From NCBI GenBank assembly GCA_014529385.2, contig CM043953.1, positions 94,461,342 to 94,525,341 of the forward strand: a stretch of 64,000 nucleotides of DNA. Direction: 5' to 3'. The translations under genes and the position numbers were made by a program. How positions within the stretch are numbered: the first letter of the stretch is position 1; every line of letters begins with the position of its first letter. The stretch comes from Adiantum capillus-veneris. Lineage: Eukaryota; Streptophyta; Polypodiopsida; Polypodiales; Pteridaceae. Shown here piece after piece: positions 48,908 to 59,176 of this stretch. The notes under the pieces are model-generated. The model did not search any database, was not told the DNA's origin, and saw only the letters and a list, made by a program, of their open reading frames with translations.

Positions 48908-49964
48908 GGATGCATCACTTTTTGCAAAGGGATGTGATGAATGCCAACGCTTCAACAAGCCACAAAGAAGGGATAGGATGCCTCTACATCCCATCAAGGT
49001 AACCCAACCATTTGAAAAGTGGGGCTTAGACTTTGTAGGACCGATTAGTCCGGCTGCACGTAACATGCAATCACGATATATCATTGTGGCTACCGACTAT
49101 GTAACCAAATGGGCTGAAGCAAAAGCAACACGAAAGGCGGATGCAAAAACAACAGCTAAGTTCCTCTTTGAGAACATTATCACACGTTTTGGATGCCCCT
49201 TTGAACTTGTGAGTGACAATGGAACTCATTTTATAAATGAAGTAATAAAAGAACTCACATCAAACTTCATGATATCTCACCACAAGTCTACACCCTATTA
49301 TCCCCAAGCAAATGGCCAAGCTGAGAGTACCAACAAAACTCTCATCTCCATTTTGACAAAGACAGTTGAGGCTCATCGCACTGATTGGGACCTAAAGCTT
49401 ACATCAGCTTTATGGGCTTATCGTACTGCGTATAAAGTTGCTATTAATTGCACACCGTTTAAGATGGTGTATGGCCAAGAAGCAGTTATGCCATGGGAGT
49501 TTGTCATTCCTAGTCTTCGAGTAGCTTCTCAAGAAGGTTGGGATGGTAACCCCTTAGTGGAGCAATTATATATCCTGGAAAGGCTAGATGAAGAGAGGAA
49601 ATTAGCTGTGTGAAATGCTCTAGTGGAGAAGGATAGGAGAAAGAAGTGGTTTGATAGCCATTTAAAGGATAAAGACATCAAGGTTGGTGATAAAGTTCTT
49701 ATGTACGGGGTACGTAATGAAAAGAAGAAATTGAAATACGCTGGTAAGGGACCATATCGAGTGTGTGAAATTACCCCGCAAGGTACCATTCGCGTAGAGA
49801 CTCTAGATGGAGTTGAAACCATTGGATTCCTTAATGGGAGTAAATTCAAAAGATATTATGATCCTCTAAGCCAGGAAGAGTTGCAAACCATCCATCAAAA
49901 GAAGGCTGCCAAGGATCAAGCAGAGCTTAAAAAAATCCAAGCAAGAGTTGAGGCTCAGGAATGA
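48863..49964 (+). pseudogene. Gypsy integrase
   Basis: After the one-base shift the frame reads 'KILQSGYWWPTLFKDASLFA' and the zinc pair 'GCDECQRF'. The core is 'KWGLDFVGPISP', 'ELVSDNGTHFIN' and 'YYPQANGQAESTNKTL', with intact D, D and E. A TGA at 49611-49613 splits 'ERKLAV' from 'NALVEKDRRKKWF' and fits a Trp codon hit by G-to-A. The C-terminal SH3-like part is 'VGDKVLMYG' to 'NGSKFKRYYDPL'. The frame reaches another TGA at 49962-49964 and continues beyond it into a second protease-like domain. Confidence 0.9.
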
Positions 49965-51254
49965 CAACAACGTCTTAGACGCCAACGAGAGGCTAATCTG
50001 GGAATCACGCAAGCATTTTTCGAGGACACAGATGACGACTCATTAGAATCTGAGCCACCCCTACGATACCCAATTGAGCTAAATAGCCCCTATGGGAAAG
50101 TGCTATACAATGCCTTATTAGATACGGGAGCTAAACACAATTTGTTATCCTATGGAGTTTGGTGTCAATTAGGGAAACCGACCCTATCCCCGAGTACGAT
50201 GCAAGTCAAGGGCATTAATAAAAAGAAAACTGCTATTCTTGGAGTCCTTCAGACCCCTGTTGTCTATGACAATGGAAGCATAGTGCAGAGGTTTCTAGTC
50301 ATGCCCGCGGGAGCTATGGAAGGCCATGTAAACTTGGGACGCACGTGGATGTTGGCAACCAAATGCACTATTGATTGGGATACTGTTAGTGTCACGACGC
50401 GACCACCGACTCTTACCCCTATCATTCAAGCAAAGTCACCTACGTTGCAAACTCTAGCAAAGTTGAAGGATAGCCAACATTCACAAGCCAAGGTGGTTAA
50501 CTCGTCTTTGCCGACTACCCATGAATCTAGCACTTCAACACTTGTAGTTGCAGCAAGCAGTAATATTGCACGTACTCAACCTGCACGACCTAAGAGTACA
50601 TATCAATGGGTCCCCAAGGCCTTACTTCCAACTACCTCAACCCTCCCATCCATTCCAAGAAAAAATTTCCTGGGAAAACCAAGAGCGCGCCCTAAGAGAG
50701 TCAAGACCAAATCACGATGGATTCCAAAACAACTATTAGAAGCCCAAGGCTACTATGATGGAAATGAGCAAATTTGGGTACCTAAACGTAAAATATGTCC
50801 TTCCCTATCGGCAACAAACCCATATGAGTCCAACAGTGTAACGCTAAAACCAATGGCAGACCGTGGGAAGGGAAAGATCACAGAATGCTACACACCTAGT
50901 CCATAGCTAGTTTGGGCTCCAAGGCAAAACCAATTTATTGCACCTAGCTCAGGAAGGGGGGAATTCCATGAAGCTTCTAGCTCCTCATGTAATACATCCA
51001 TAGAGGTAAAAGCTTCTACACAGCCTCCATCTATAGTAATGGACCTCCATGAAGCTACAAAAGAGTCCACAACTCCCAGTGTTCAAGAATCACCTGATGA
51101 ACCACTTCAAGTTCGATCCTGGGAGAGTACCTTACCACCCTTGCAACTTGACGAGGCACCTAGGGTAATAGAAAACTACTTGCAAAAATCCTCACCTATT
51201 ACCAACTGGAACAATTGGTTTCAAAGGGTGACAAGCTCATTTCAAACGGTATGA
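49965..51254 (+). pseudogene. Second aspartic-protease-like domain plus Trp-Pro repeat tail, after integrase
   Basis: In frame with integrase across TGA 49962-49964. A basic linker ('QQRLRRQREANLG') comes first. The domain at about 50100-50370 reads 'YNALLDTGAKHNLLSYGVW', then 'VKGINKKKTAILGVLQTPVV', then 'HVNLGRTWMLATKCTIDW'. These match the D(T/S)GA active site, the central ILG strand and the C-terminal LGRxW-x-IDW motif of retropepsins. The tail has four spaced Trp-Pro motifs: 'YQWVPKALL', 'SRWIPKQLL', 'QIWVPKRKI' and 'LVWAPRQNQ'. TAG at 50904-50906 splits the last two. The frame ends at TGA 51252-51254. The usual protease is upstream, so the role of this one is unknown. Confidence 0.72.
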
Positions 51255-51261
51255 TCTGCCC

Positions 51262-51500
51262 AAGGAAGGGGGGAGTGTTTGTGGACATCCATCATTCACT
51301 TGCTTCCCTCTCAACCTTTCTCCCTGACCTCTTAATCTCCGATCTTAGGGAATGTATATATAAAGCCTTATACTCACAAAAACAAGATAAAAAAGTAAAA
51401 GAGCAAGAACCATAACACAAATCATAAAAACAAATTATGCACAAGAACACGACCCTTTTAATATTTGCACTCTAACCATCATCTATTTGCGTGTACAGAT
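51262..51500 (+). other. Internal purine tract, TG...CA segment and TATA box
   Basis: AAGGAAGGGGGGAG (51262-51275) is followed by TGTTTGTGG and a stretch ending GTGTACA at 51497. TATATAAAG lies at about 51357-51365. This looks like a purine tract and short LTR (about 222 bp), or an internal promoter for the small ORF that follows. Confidence 0.45.
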
Positions 51501-51923
51501 ATGGCTAGTACGCTAGAGTCATCCACTCCTGCCTTGGGTGAGAGGTACCCTCGTTACTTTTCACAAATATTTCACATGGTCTTTCCAGTGCTTGCATGTG
51601 AATAAGATTTGATAGGGACGATAGCATGTGAGAGGAATTTTGAGGAGTTAGAATGGCTGATACGTCTCTTGACCACGTCTGATCCATACTTAGAAGAGAG
51701 CGTTTCTCCCATTGCACAAGCCTACCCTTTTGACCAAGATGACTATAGGCGTCTAGTGACCTTCTTAGTAAACATGGGCACCTATGATGAAGAAGAAAAT
51801 TTACACGACTACACGGATGGCACATATGGTCTCATGGATGATGACTTTGTTTATCTCGACGACGAGGAAAGGGTTTTAGCCTTAGGGTTTCCCCCCAACC
51901 TTTACAATATCCTATTCCCTTGA
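51501..51923 (+). pseudogene. Small acidic ORF in the 3' part of the gypsy element
   Basis: From ATG 51501 ('MASTLESSTPALGERYPRYF') to TGA 51921-51923, 140 codons with one TAA at about 51603-51605. The C-terminal 60 residues are very acidic ('TYDEEENLHDYTDG', 'DDDFVYLDDEERV'). There is no signal peptide, membrane segment or known domain. A TATA-like sequence lies about 140 bp upstream. It may be an accessory ORF; I recognise no family. Confidence 0.5.
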
Positions 51924-53294
51924 CTCTCTAGGGGGAGTGCAAATAATTAGGTTAGGGTTCCTTATGTTTTTTGTTGTGTTCAATAAGTGTTGGTACCTTT
52001 TTCCACTAATGTGCCTCCTGGAGGTATTCCTTTTGTTTCCTAGTGTGTACAGGAGCGTGTTGCTATTGGTAGGATTTGGACCTTCATGGAATCTTTATCT
52101 CGACTCACTCTTCAAATCAAGCGCGACCATCGACACAAACAGGTGTTTCTTGTCCATTAGCATTGCCCCTTATCTTTTTGCATCCATGTTTGTCTGCTTT
52201 GATTGTGATTGGTAGCATAATATTCAGTGCATTTGCTTAGTATCAAACATTTAATTCAATGTAATCTTTTGTCATAATCAGTTGTCTAGGTTTAAAACTC
52301 AAGCAGTCCGACTAAGCTAGTTTGACCAAGTTAGGTGTTAGAGATCTTCTCTTAATACCATGGGGAATGCCTTCCTAATAATCAACGGTTACTTAGGTTC
52401 TTAATCCGATTTAGGCAGCATTGTGTGAAATGTACTAGGGCTTTCTAGTGGGCTTGACCCTATTGACCTTTAGCTTAAGTATTATAAAGGGAGTTTACTA
52501 GTGTGATGAGCCTGGGGAGGGGTACCAGTGTTATATGACCCCCCAAAGTTACAAAATTAAAATGTTGAAAATGAACAAACAAAAAATCAAAGTGCCACAC
52601 TGTAAAATCTTAAGCTGGAAGAGAAATCTCAGCTTGATTTGGTACTTCACTCACATGTATTGCCTATGGTACTAGAGCCCTAGAGGTTCCCAATGTGGGC
52701 ACTTTTCCTTGAAAAGCAAAAAACCCAAGGCATACAAAATAAGCACACACATCAAATTGAATCACTGTGAAAAGACTTTGGGGGGTCAAAGAAAAAGTAA
52801 TCAGTCAGGCGATGATTTCATGAGAAATTCCTTTTATGGTAGCTTAACTACAAGGTCTTCTAGATATAGCCTCTAGTCAGCCCTCGAACATGAATACTTG
52901 GCTCTCGCGATTAAACAACTTAATTGACCACAGAAAATTAAGAAGCTTACCCATGGTATTAATATTCGATCTCTAGTGCCTTTCGACCATCAAATTAGCG
53001 ACCCCAACTTGTTTAATTTTTTACCTTTACATCTGTTTATGCATTTGATTACATTGCAATTTAATGTTCATTGCTGACAAATTGTTTGAAATTCTTTTAC
53101 CAATCAATGTGTCTACCTAAAACTGCATATGCTTTTTAATCACTTATGAAAATGCAATTACCGTGCCAATGTTGTTTGATTTTGGAGTGATTGAAGAAGG
53201 CTAAGGACATTCATCTCAAATGCTCTTCCACCTCGACGAACGAGCTTCAACTCAATAGTTTTCGAGGACGAAATCTACATCAGGAAGGGGGGCA
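51924..53294 (+). other. Gypsy 3' untranslated region and polypurine tract
   Basis: About 1.37 kb without a credible gene. The final 70 bp ('AGTTTTCGAGGACGAAATC') end with the purine tract AGGAAGGGGGGCA (53282-53294) before the 3' LTR. Confidence 0.75.
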
Positions 53295-53881
53295 TGTTAA
53301 CCCTCACAGCTCACGGACACCCCATCACGTACGACGGACGTGTATTATGTATTTGGTAGAGTCAGGTACCGGGCTTGTCGGACCAATAGGAAAAGGGTAA
53401 GAGTGATCGCCGATGAGAGGCGCACTCTAACTAGGACATTCAAGGGATTAGTTGGCTAAGCATGGGCGCCCAAGTGTGAATGCGGTGAGCTCATATAAAA
53501 GCCAACTAAACCTAAAATTCACTTATTCTCTCATTTGTGCAATAGAAGAGTGCTCTTGCTCCATCTCCATCTCCATCTTCTTCTTCTTCACCTCCGTGTG
53601 TGTGTGTGTGTATGTGAGAGAGAGAGAGAGGGAGAGTGTGTGTGCGATCGAGCATTACGAAGGCACGACGGCGGCGAAGCGTTTGAGCGCGGCACGACTG
53701 CAGCTTCTTCTTCATCGCGACGAGGAATCCACTACGAAGGCGAGCGTAGAGCGGTGAGTGACACACCCTTTGCTCTCTTGAGCTTGCTAGTTTAGACTTG
53801 TTGTGTGCTTGGAGCCATTTGTGGCTCGCACACGGTGTATCGGCAAGTCCTTTGCTTCGACAGTGCGGCAAGGAGCGCACA
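53295..53881 (+). repeat. Gypsy 3' LTR
   Basis: 587 bp, about 98 percent like 40211-40795 by eye, followed by the duplicated target GACTG (53882-53886). Confidence 0.95.
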
Positions 53882-53886
53882 GACTG

Positions 53887-53928
53887 CAAACCAATTGCAC
53901 GGTCTCGCTCATTCCATTGTGTTGACGG
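53887..53928 (+). pseudogene. Transposase-like gene, exon 2, middle 42 bp
   Basis: A host remnant trapped between two retrotransposons. Joined in frame to 40210 it reads 'KPIARSRSFHCVDG' after 'SPLWDC'. It ends with ACGG, the 4-bp target duplicated by the next element. Confidence 0.75.
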
Positions 53929-55067
53929 TGTCAGGAGTTTTTTGGAGCAAGGGATTGCGCATATGTACATATACATGCATGGTGCATCAAATAAAGGATT
54001 GCCCATTTTCCTTAGCCAGGTGGTTACGTGGGGCCCACATGTGTACAGGTAGGGCAGCATGTACATAGTGCATCGATTTTCACTATTATCAGTACCAATG
54101 TATTTTTTCTAGAATAATGAGGAGTTGGTAGTGCTTAAAACTTCTCGAGGAAGCTATCCGCGGGCCGACGACATGAGGTCAGCAGGTGCGTCAGATGGCA
54201 TCTAGTGGTGTCAGGAGGGCGAACGAGGTCAATATTTTCACGCGGATGAGGACGGACACAACGTGGGTGTTTTCTTGTGAGAGTTATGCAGAAAGGTCAT
54301 CATTAGGACCACTTTTTGGGGCCACTTCATGTGGTGTCGGGATGCATTATTGAAAAAAGTCGAGTGCCAGGTGGCGTGTGGATGCAGCAGGGTGACAACT
54401 ATGCACTGCGAGGTCAGTTTTTGACCTGTTCGGGGTCCGTTTGAGGTCATCTAAAAGGCCAAGGGTGCCCAAGTAATAAAGCTAAGTGTGGGAACTGAAA
54501 AACGAGAGAGAAGACCAGAAAAAACATGGAGAAGAGAGGAGGAACAGCCGCAGGTGTGTTTTTTGGGTTTTTGGAGCCTGTTTTGGCCGTAAACTGCTCA
54601 TCCGAGGTCGGATTTGAGCACTTTGACATTGTAGACTGAGGTTTTGGGCCGTTCCGGACGCGATGGCGTTGTCCATTTTTCCAAATTCCTCACTCTTTTC
54701 CTGCTGTTTTTTTGTGTAAGTTTCTCCTATGAGCGAAGTTTCTGCTCTAGTTTGTGATTGTATCTGGTATCTTTTACCCATATTGTGTGAGCTATTTGCC
54801 CCATTGGTGTTGGCCCAAGCTCAATTGTATCTAAACATCAGAAATTCTCCTCTTTTGAGCTGAGTTTTTTTGGGTGTGTGTGTGTGTCTCTGTGTGGAGT
54901 GGGCAAGTGGATAATCTCTCTCCTCTCACTCCATAGGTGTGTTTCCTGTCTCGGCCAGGTGTGTTGTGTAAGCCGAGTGGTGCCCCCTAGTGTGTGTGTG
55001 TGTATCTTCCCAAGAGTGTGTGTCGGGTCTTTATAGAGGCGCTGTGTGTGTTTTCATCCCGCTCACA
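53929..55067 (+). repeat. Tat-like 5' LTR
   Basis: 1139 bp, near-identical to 59177-60316. The candidate primer site TGGTGCCCCCACTGAGG begins at 55074, seven bases after the LTR. Its tRNA is not assigned. Confidence 0.94.
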
Positions 55068-56167
55068 TTCTTTTGGTGCCCCCACTGAGGATCTTCTTCG
55101 AGTACCTTCTGCTTCGAGCTTCGATCTTCGAGCTTCGGGATTACAGGTTGCAGGTTGCAGATTACAGGTTACAGGTTACAGGTTACAGGTTACAGGTTAC
55201 AGGGACAGGGACAGGGACAGGTACAGGTACAGGTGATTCACACAGGTACAGGTAGCTGGAGTACAGTGATATACTAGCAGTGATGTCACTTGCAGTTGTT
55301 GTGGGTATGCATCACTTGGCGCCTGTTTGAGCGCATTGTCTACTGGATTGTACGTTACTTGTGGAAACTGCCATTGTACGCATTTGTGGAGCCATACTTG
55401 GTTGTATTTGGCAGTCCCAGCCATTTCTGAGACTTGGTCTGGAAGATAGTCATTTCTGAGACTTGACTATATGCGATTTGCATTAGCCTTTGTGTGAGGG
55501 TCGATAGCGTGAGGTTTTTATTGAGCTGGGGGATTCTCAAATGTGGAGATCCTTTCGGTGATACAGGTAGCTGGAGCACCCTTTTTGTGACCTCGCCATA
55601 GGCTATGTACTAGTGAGTCCTACTTGATGCTCGGGTTCTATTGTTGACAGTTTATGCATACATAGACAGTCTATATTTTGGGTTCCTACTGCTCTACTTC
55701 TGGGGAAACTCTGTCGAAATTTTCCCAAGTTATGATGACTGGTTTTTTGGTATTTTGAGCCATTTATGATGTTATGCTGCTGAAATTTTGGCAAAATCAA
55801 TGGTTGAGTCAGGTGTGCCTTCTTGGGAGCTTCATGGTTGGCTTTAATGGATGATCAAAATGGCCCTCAGTTCACTCCTTTTCATTTAACTCAAAGAATT
55901 CAGATTAATGCTCATGTGTCCAGGAAGATCTTTTTCCAGCAGCGCATAGTCTTTATGTTTGGGCCAAGAAGATTGAGAGAGATCCTGGAATGTCCTTTGC
56001 CTGTTGTAATTCCAATGATCAACTATGAAAACTCATTTGATGTGCATGTGTTTGTCCTTATCTAAAGCTGAGCTCCATTGAAGTTTCTAGGGATTGGGTA
56101 GTGAAAAGTTTTGGGTTCTTGCACGTGTGTTCGAAGGGGTTCTCAAAGCATCATAATTTGGGTAGCC
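55068..56167 (+). other. Tat-like leader with tandem repeats
   Basis: About 1.1 kb, non-coding except for an unrecognised 80-codon frame at 55823-56065 ('DDQNGPQFTPFHLTQRIQIN'). It includes a TTACAGG/GGACAG/GGTACAG array at 55142-55255 and a segment (about 55483-55580) shared with the copia leader at 5705-5800. Confidence 0.6.
55142..55255 (+). repeat. Short tandem array, TTACAGG then GGACAG then GTACAG
   Basis: Seven-base units TTACAGG or TTGCAGG repeat at least seven times, grading into six-base GGGACA and GGTACA units. Confidence 0.92.
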
Positions 56168-56863
56168 ATGGCTTTCTCTTATCCCGAGTTTCATGGAAGA
56201 AGTGATGAAGATGTGGAAGAATTTTTGGAAAAGATGGAGGTTGCCTGCATTAGCAACCAGATTCATGACCCTACGCAAATGTTACGCCTTCTCCAAATTT
56301 GTTTGAAGAGTGATGCACGAGTTTGGTCTAAAGCATTTGAAGAGGAGTTGCGTGTGGCTGATCCACCTGTAAGGTTGAGTTGGGACAATCTACGACATGG
56401 GTTGGAAGTGGAGTTTGTGAAGATAGAAGATCCTGACAAAGTGTGGCAAGAAGTACAGGCTTTGGTGCAAAAGGAAGGTGAGCCAGTAGATGCGTACATA
56501 CGTAAGTTTTCATTGGCATGGGAGCGAATGTGCAAGGCTTTAGCACCACAGGTACCCCCGCCTGACATGATGAAGAAGGACAGGTTCTTGGCTGGTCTTT
56601 GGGAGAATATACGTTGGAGGGTGGAGCTAAAGAAGCCTAGGAAATATGAGGATGCACTAGAGGTAGCAAGGAACAAAGAGTGGAAGCTGAGGAAAATGAG
56701 CCAGTTAGGGGTGGAGTCTTTGCCAATGAGGTCTGAATTTCAGCCTATAAAGTCTTTACAAGGGCGCATGTCAGGGGTTCATCATGAACCAGTAGTTACT
56801 ACTCAGGTTATGCCAGCAGTGGTCACTCCAACAGTGCAATATGATGGGCGTTTCAAGAGGTGA
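56168..56863 (+). CDS. Tat-like gag, truncated
   Basis: 231 codons from ATG 56168 ('MAFSYPEFHGRSDEDVEEFL'). The gag domain motifs are 'LLQICLKSDARVWSKAFEEE', 'SWDNLRHGLEVEFVKIEDPD', 'AYIRKFSLAWERMC' and 'DRFLAGLWENIRW'. After about residue 195 a low-complexity Val/Pro stretch follows and the frame stops at 56861-56863. No zinc knuckle remains. The stop overlaps the next frame, whose upstream reading 'FQEVKEVLGGLSAM' is the RT to RNase H connection, so the deletion junction is near 56,850. Confidence 0.85.
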   Translation: MAFSYPEFHGRSDEDVEEFLEKMEVACISNQIHDPTQMLRLLQICLKSDARVWSKAFEEELRVADPPVRLSWDNLRHGLEVEFVKIEDPDKVWQEVQALVQKEGEPVDAYIRKFSLAWERMCKALAPQVPPPDMMKKDRFLAGLWENIRWRVELKKPRKYEDALEVARNKEWKLRKMSQLGVESLPMRSEFQPIKSLQGRMSGVHHEPVVTTQVMPAVVTPTVQYDGRFKR

Positions 56864-59148
56864 AAGAGGTGTTAGGAGGGTTGTCAGCCATGCAGGCTCC
56901 TGATTGGGAGAAAGTTTTTTATGTAAATCCATCAGTAGGGGATGATGCCATTGGAGCCATGCTATTGCAAAAGGGGAAGGGCAGCCATTCTATGAGGCCA
57001 GTGTATTGTGCAAGCCGAGTGAAGTTGGTAGCGGAGAGAAAGTTATCGGAAGTAGAGCTAGTGATGGCCAGTGTAATATTTGCTTGTCGACGATTTCGTC
57101 ATTACTTGCTACCACGACCTTTTGTTTTCTTGACGAGTTATGCCTTTTTTCCACAGTTAATTAATGGTATTAACATGTCAAATGTGGTGAAGAAATGGGT
57201 AATTGAGCTGCAAGAGTTTGAGTTCTCTTTTCTAGTGGAAGATAGTACAAGGGCTACCCTAGCTGATTTGTTGACCTACAAGGAGAATCCCCTTATTGTT
57301 AAGGAAGAGGTGGTGAGAAAGGTAGTTGAAGAAGTTCCACAGATCAGCAATGCACATGTGTTGTTCTTTGATGGTTCATACAGAAAGAGCCACGATGCAG
57401 CTTCAGGGGGTATAGCACTTTATGATCCAGAGGGGAAGCTAGTATGCAAGAGAGGGTTCAAATTGGATGCGCATAGTAACAATAAGGCTGAATATGCTAC
57501 ATTGGAAGCCGGATTACACATTTGTTTGAAGCATGGGGTTCGAAGGTTGAGCATAAAAGGTGATGCCTTGTTAGTGGTGAAGCAAGTGTTGGGTGTGTGG
57601 AAGAGCAAGAACACCTCATTGAAGGAAATGTGCTTTAGAATTAAAGGCCTGTTAAAAAAGTTTGAAGCATGGAGCATCAGACACATTGAACGTGCTCTAA
57701 ATGGAGAGGCACATGAAGCAGCTCAAGGCATGATTGGGGAGCTATTCGTGTTGAGGACCAATTTACCTCTTTATCATGGCCGGGAAAGTTTGGCTCAAGA
57801 AGAGGAGTTTTTGCTAACAGGAATCATTCCAAAGGAGATTCAGAAGTCTAAGAAGTATGGCTTTGTGCGTAGAGCATACAGGTACAAATTGATTGGTGAT
57901 GTCTTATACATGAAAGGGGCTGATCTCGTGTTGAGACGTGTACCTTGGCGGGAGGAGCTTTACAGAGTGTTGGAAGAGAATCATGAAGGCGCATGTGGTG
58001 GCCATTTTGCTCTAAAGATCACCTTGCATAAGATTTTGCAAGAGGGGTATGTATGGCCTAGTTTGCACAAGGATGTTCACCATTGGTGTAGGTCTTGCAA
58101 TAGGTGTCAAGCATTTGGGAAGAGAGTGTTGAAGCCAGAGCTACGAAAAACCATTATGGCATTTGATGTGTTTGAAAAGTGGGGGATTGATGCAATAGGC
58201 CCATTACCTATCACAAGCAGGGGCAAAAGCTATATTTTGACGGCAGTGGACTATCTTTCTAGATGGGCAGAGGCTATAGCAGTAAAACAGATCACTGCAA
58301 AGGATGTGGCAAAATTTGTGTATGATGAAATATGTTGCAAGTTTGGGGTGCCATTAGAGCTACTTTCAGATAAGGGGCCAGGATTTAGAGCTAAACTGCT
58401 AGACTTCTTATGCACAAAGATGAAGATTAAGCACCAGCATACCACTCCTTATTACCCACAGTGTAATGGCTTAAATGAAAGATTCAATGGTGAGTTGGTA
58501 CAGATTCTTTCGAAAGTGACAGAGCACCAAGGAAAGAATTGGGATTTGGAATTGCCTAGTGCATTATGGGCTTACCGTACTTCGGTGAAGACAGGTACAG
58601 GGTTTACTCCATTTCATTTGGTGTATGGAAAGGAAGCACTATTGCTTGTGGAGGTAGAGTTGCCTGCGGTCAAGATGTTAGAGAAGTTTCTTGGGTCGCC
58701 TAGTGATGCATTCAAAGAGAGGCTCTTGCAGTTACAAGAGGTCCAGTTGGATAGGATGAGCGCATTGGAGCATTATGGGCAGATGCAGGATAAGGCTTTG
58801 ACAAAGATAAATGAAAAGGTCAAAAGTAAGGGTATCAAGAAACATGACTTGGTTTTGCGCTACAACAGTAAGCTGGACAACACCTTCCAAAAGAAGTTTC
58901 AAATTAAGTGGGAAGGCCCTTTCAAGGTAGTAGAGTGTTTTCCAAATGGCACATATCAGTTGGCTAACCTGGATGGTGTTCTACATAAGTCAAGGGTAAA
59001 TGGGTTGCGTCTTAAATTGTATCATGCTAGATTGATGATGGTGGAGCAAGATGAGCTGTGTGTGGATCAAGCAGTGTTGGTGAGGGATGAGGACACCTGT
59101 GATGCGGCGAGTCTCATATCTCTCTTTGCTGCTGCTGATCATGAATGA
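56860..59148 (+). CDS. Tat-like RNase H remnant, second RNase H and integrase
   Basis: 762 codons, uninterrupted. Residues 1-110 are a degenerate retroviral RNase H ('YVNPSVGDDAIGAMLLQKGK', 'SEVELVMASVIFACRRFRHY'). Residues 165-300 are an archaeal-type RNase H: 'LFFDGSYRKSHDAASGGIAL' (Asp), 'NKAEYATLEAGL' (Glu), 'IKGDALLVVKQVLG' (Asp) and 'ALNGEAHEAA', where the last Asp is His. Integrase follows: 'HEGACGGHF' and 'CRSCNRCQ' (zinc), 'KWGIDAIGPLPI', 'ELLSDKGPGF' and 'YYPQCNGLNERFNGE' (D, D, E), then 'WEGPFKVVECFPNGTYQL'. The open frame suggests the domains were kept by recent activity. It lacks RT, so cDNA synthesis needs help in trans. Confidence 0.9.
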   Translation: MKEVLGGLSAMQAPDWEKVFYVNPSVGDDAIGAMLLQKGKGSHSMRPVYCASRVKLVAERKLSEVELVMASVIFACRRFRHYLLPRPFVFLTSYAFFPQLINGINMSNVVKKWVIELQEFEFSFLVEDSTRATLADLLTYKENPLIVKEEVVRKVVEEVPQISNAHVLFFDGSYRKSHDAASGGIALYDPEGKLVCKRGFKLDAHSNNKAEYATLEAGLHICLKHGVRRLSIKGDALLVVKQVLGVWKSKNTSLKEMCFRIKGLLKKFEAWSIRHIERALNGEAHEAAQGMIGELFVLRTNLPLYHGRESLAQEEEFLLTGIIPKEIQKSKKYGFVRRAYRYKLIGDVLYMKGADLVLRRVPWREELYRVLEENHEGACGGHFALKITLHKILQEGYVWPSLHKDVHHWCRSCNRCQAFGKRVLKPELRKTIMAFDVFEKWGIDAIGPLPITSRGKSYILTAVDYLSRWAEAIAVKQITAKDVAKFVYDEICCKFGVPLELLSDKGPGFRAKLLDFLCTKMKIKHQHTTPYYPQCNGLNERFNGELVQILSKVTEHQGKNWDLELPSALWAYRTSVKTGTGFTPFHLVYGKEALLLVEVELPAVKMLEKFLGSPSDAFKERLLQLQEVQLDRMSALEHYGQMQDKALTKINEKVKSKGIKKHDLVLRYNSKLDNTFQKKFQIKWEGPFKVVECFPNGTYQLANLDGVLHKSRVNGLRLKLYHARLMMVEQDELCVDQAVLVRDEDTCDAASLISLFAAADHE

Positions 59149-59176
59149 TCTAGCAGGCTAGGGGATGGGCAAATTA

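Larger units (their letters stand above)
40211..53881 (+). mobile_element. Ty3/gypsy retrotransposon, 13.7 kb, with extra C-terminal domains
   Basis: LTRs of 585 and 587 bp (TGTTAACCC to GAGCGCACA), perfect GACTG duplications (40206-40210, 53882-53886), a TGGCGCC-type primer site, and a purine tract before the 3' LTR. The order is gag, protease, RT, RNase H, integrase, then a second protease-like domain, a Trp-Pro repeat region and a small acidic ORF. No chromodomain was seen, so it is a non-chromoviral gypsy. About ten LTR differences (near 2 percent) make it recent, yet gag and pol carry several stops and frameshifts. It sits in the coding sequence of the transposase-like gene. Confidence 0.95.

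Noticed and set aside
43435-49964. TGA decoded as Trp, or restored by RNA editing
   Set aside because: Editing of stop codons is known from organelle transcripts, and this is nuclear retrotransposon DNA with other frameshifts; simple mutation is enough.
49965-51923. Envelope-like gene after integrase
   Set aside because: There is no signal peptide, membrane segment or fusion-like stretch; the motifs are those of an aspartic protease and short linear repeats.
55142-55255. Telomere-like array
   Set aside because: The TTACAGG units differ from plant telomere repeats and grade into other units inside a retrotransposon leader.
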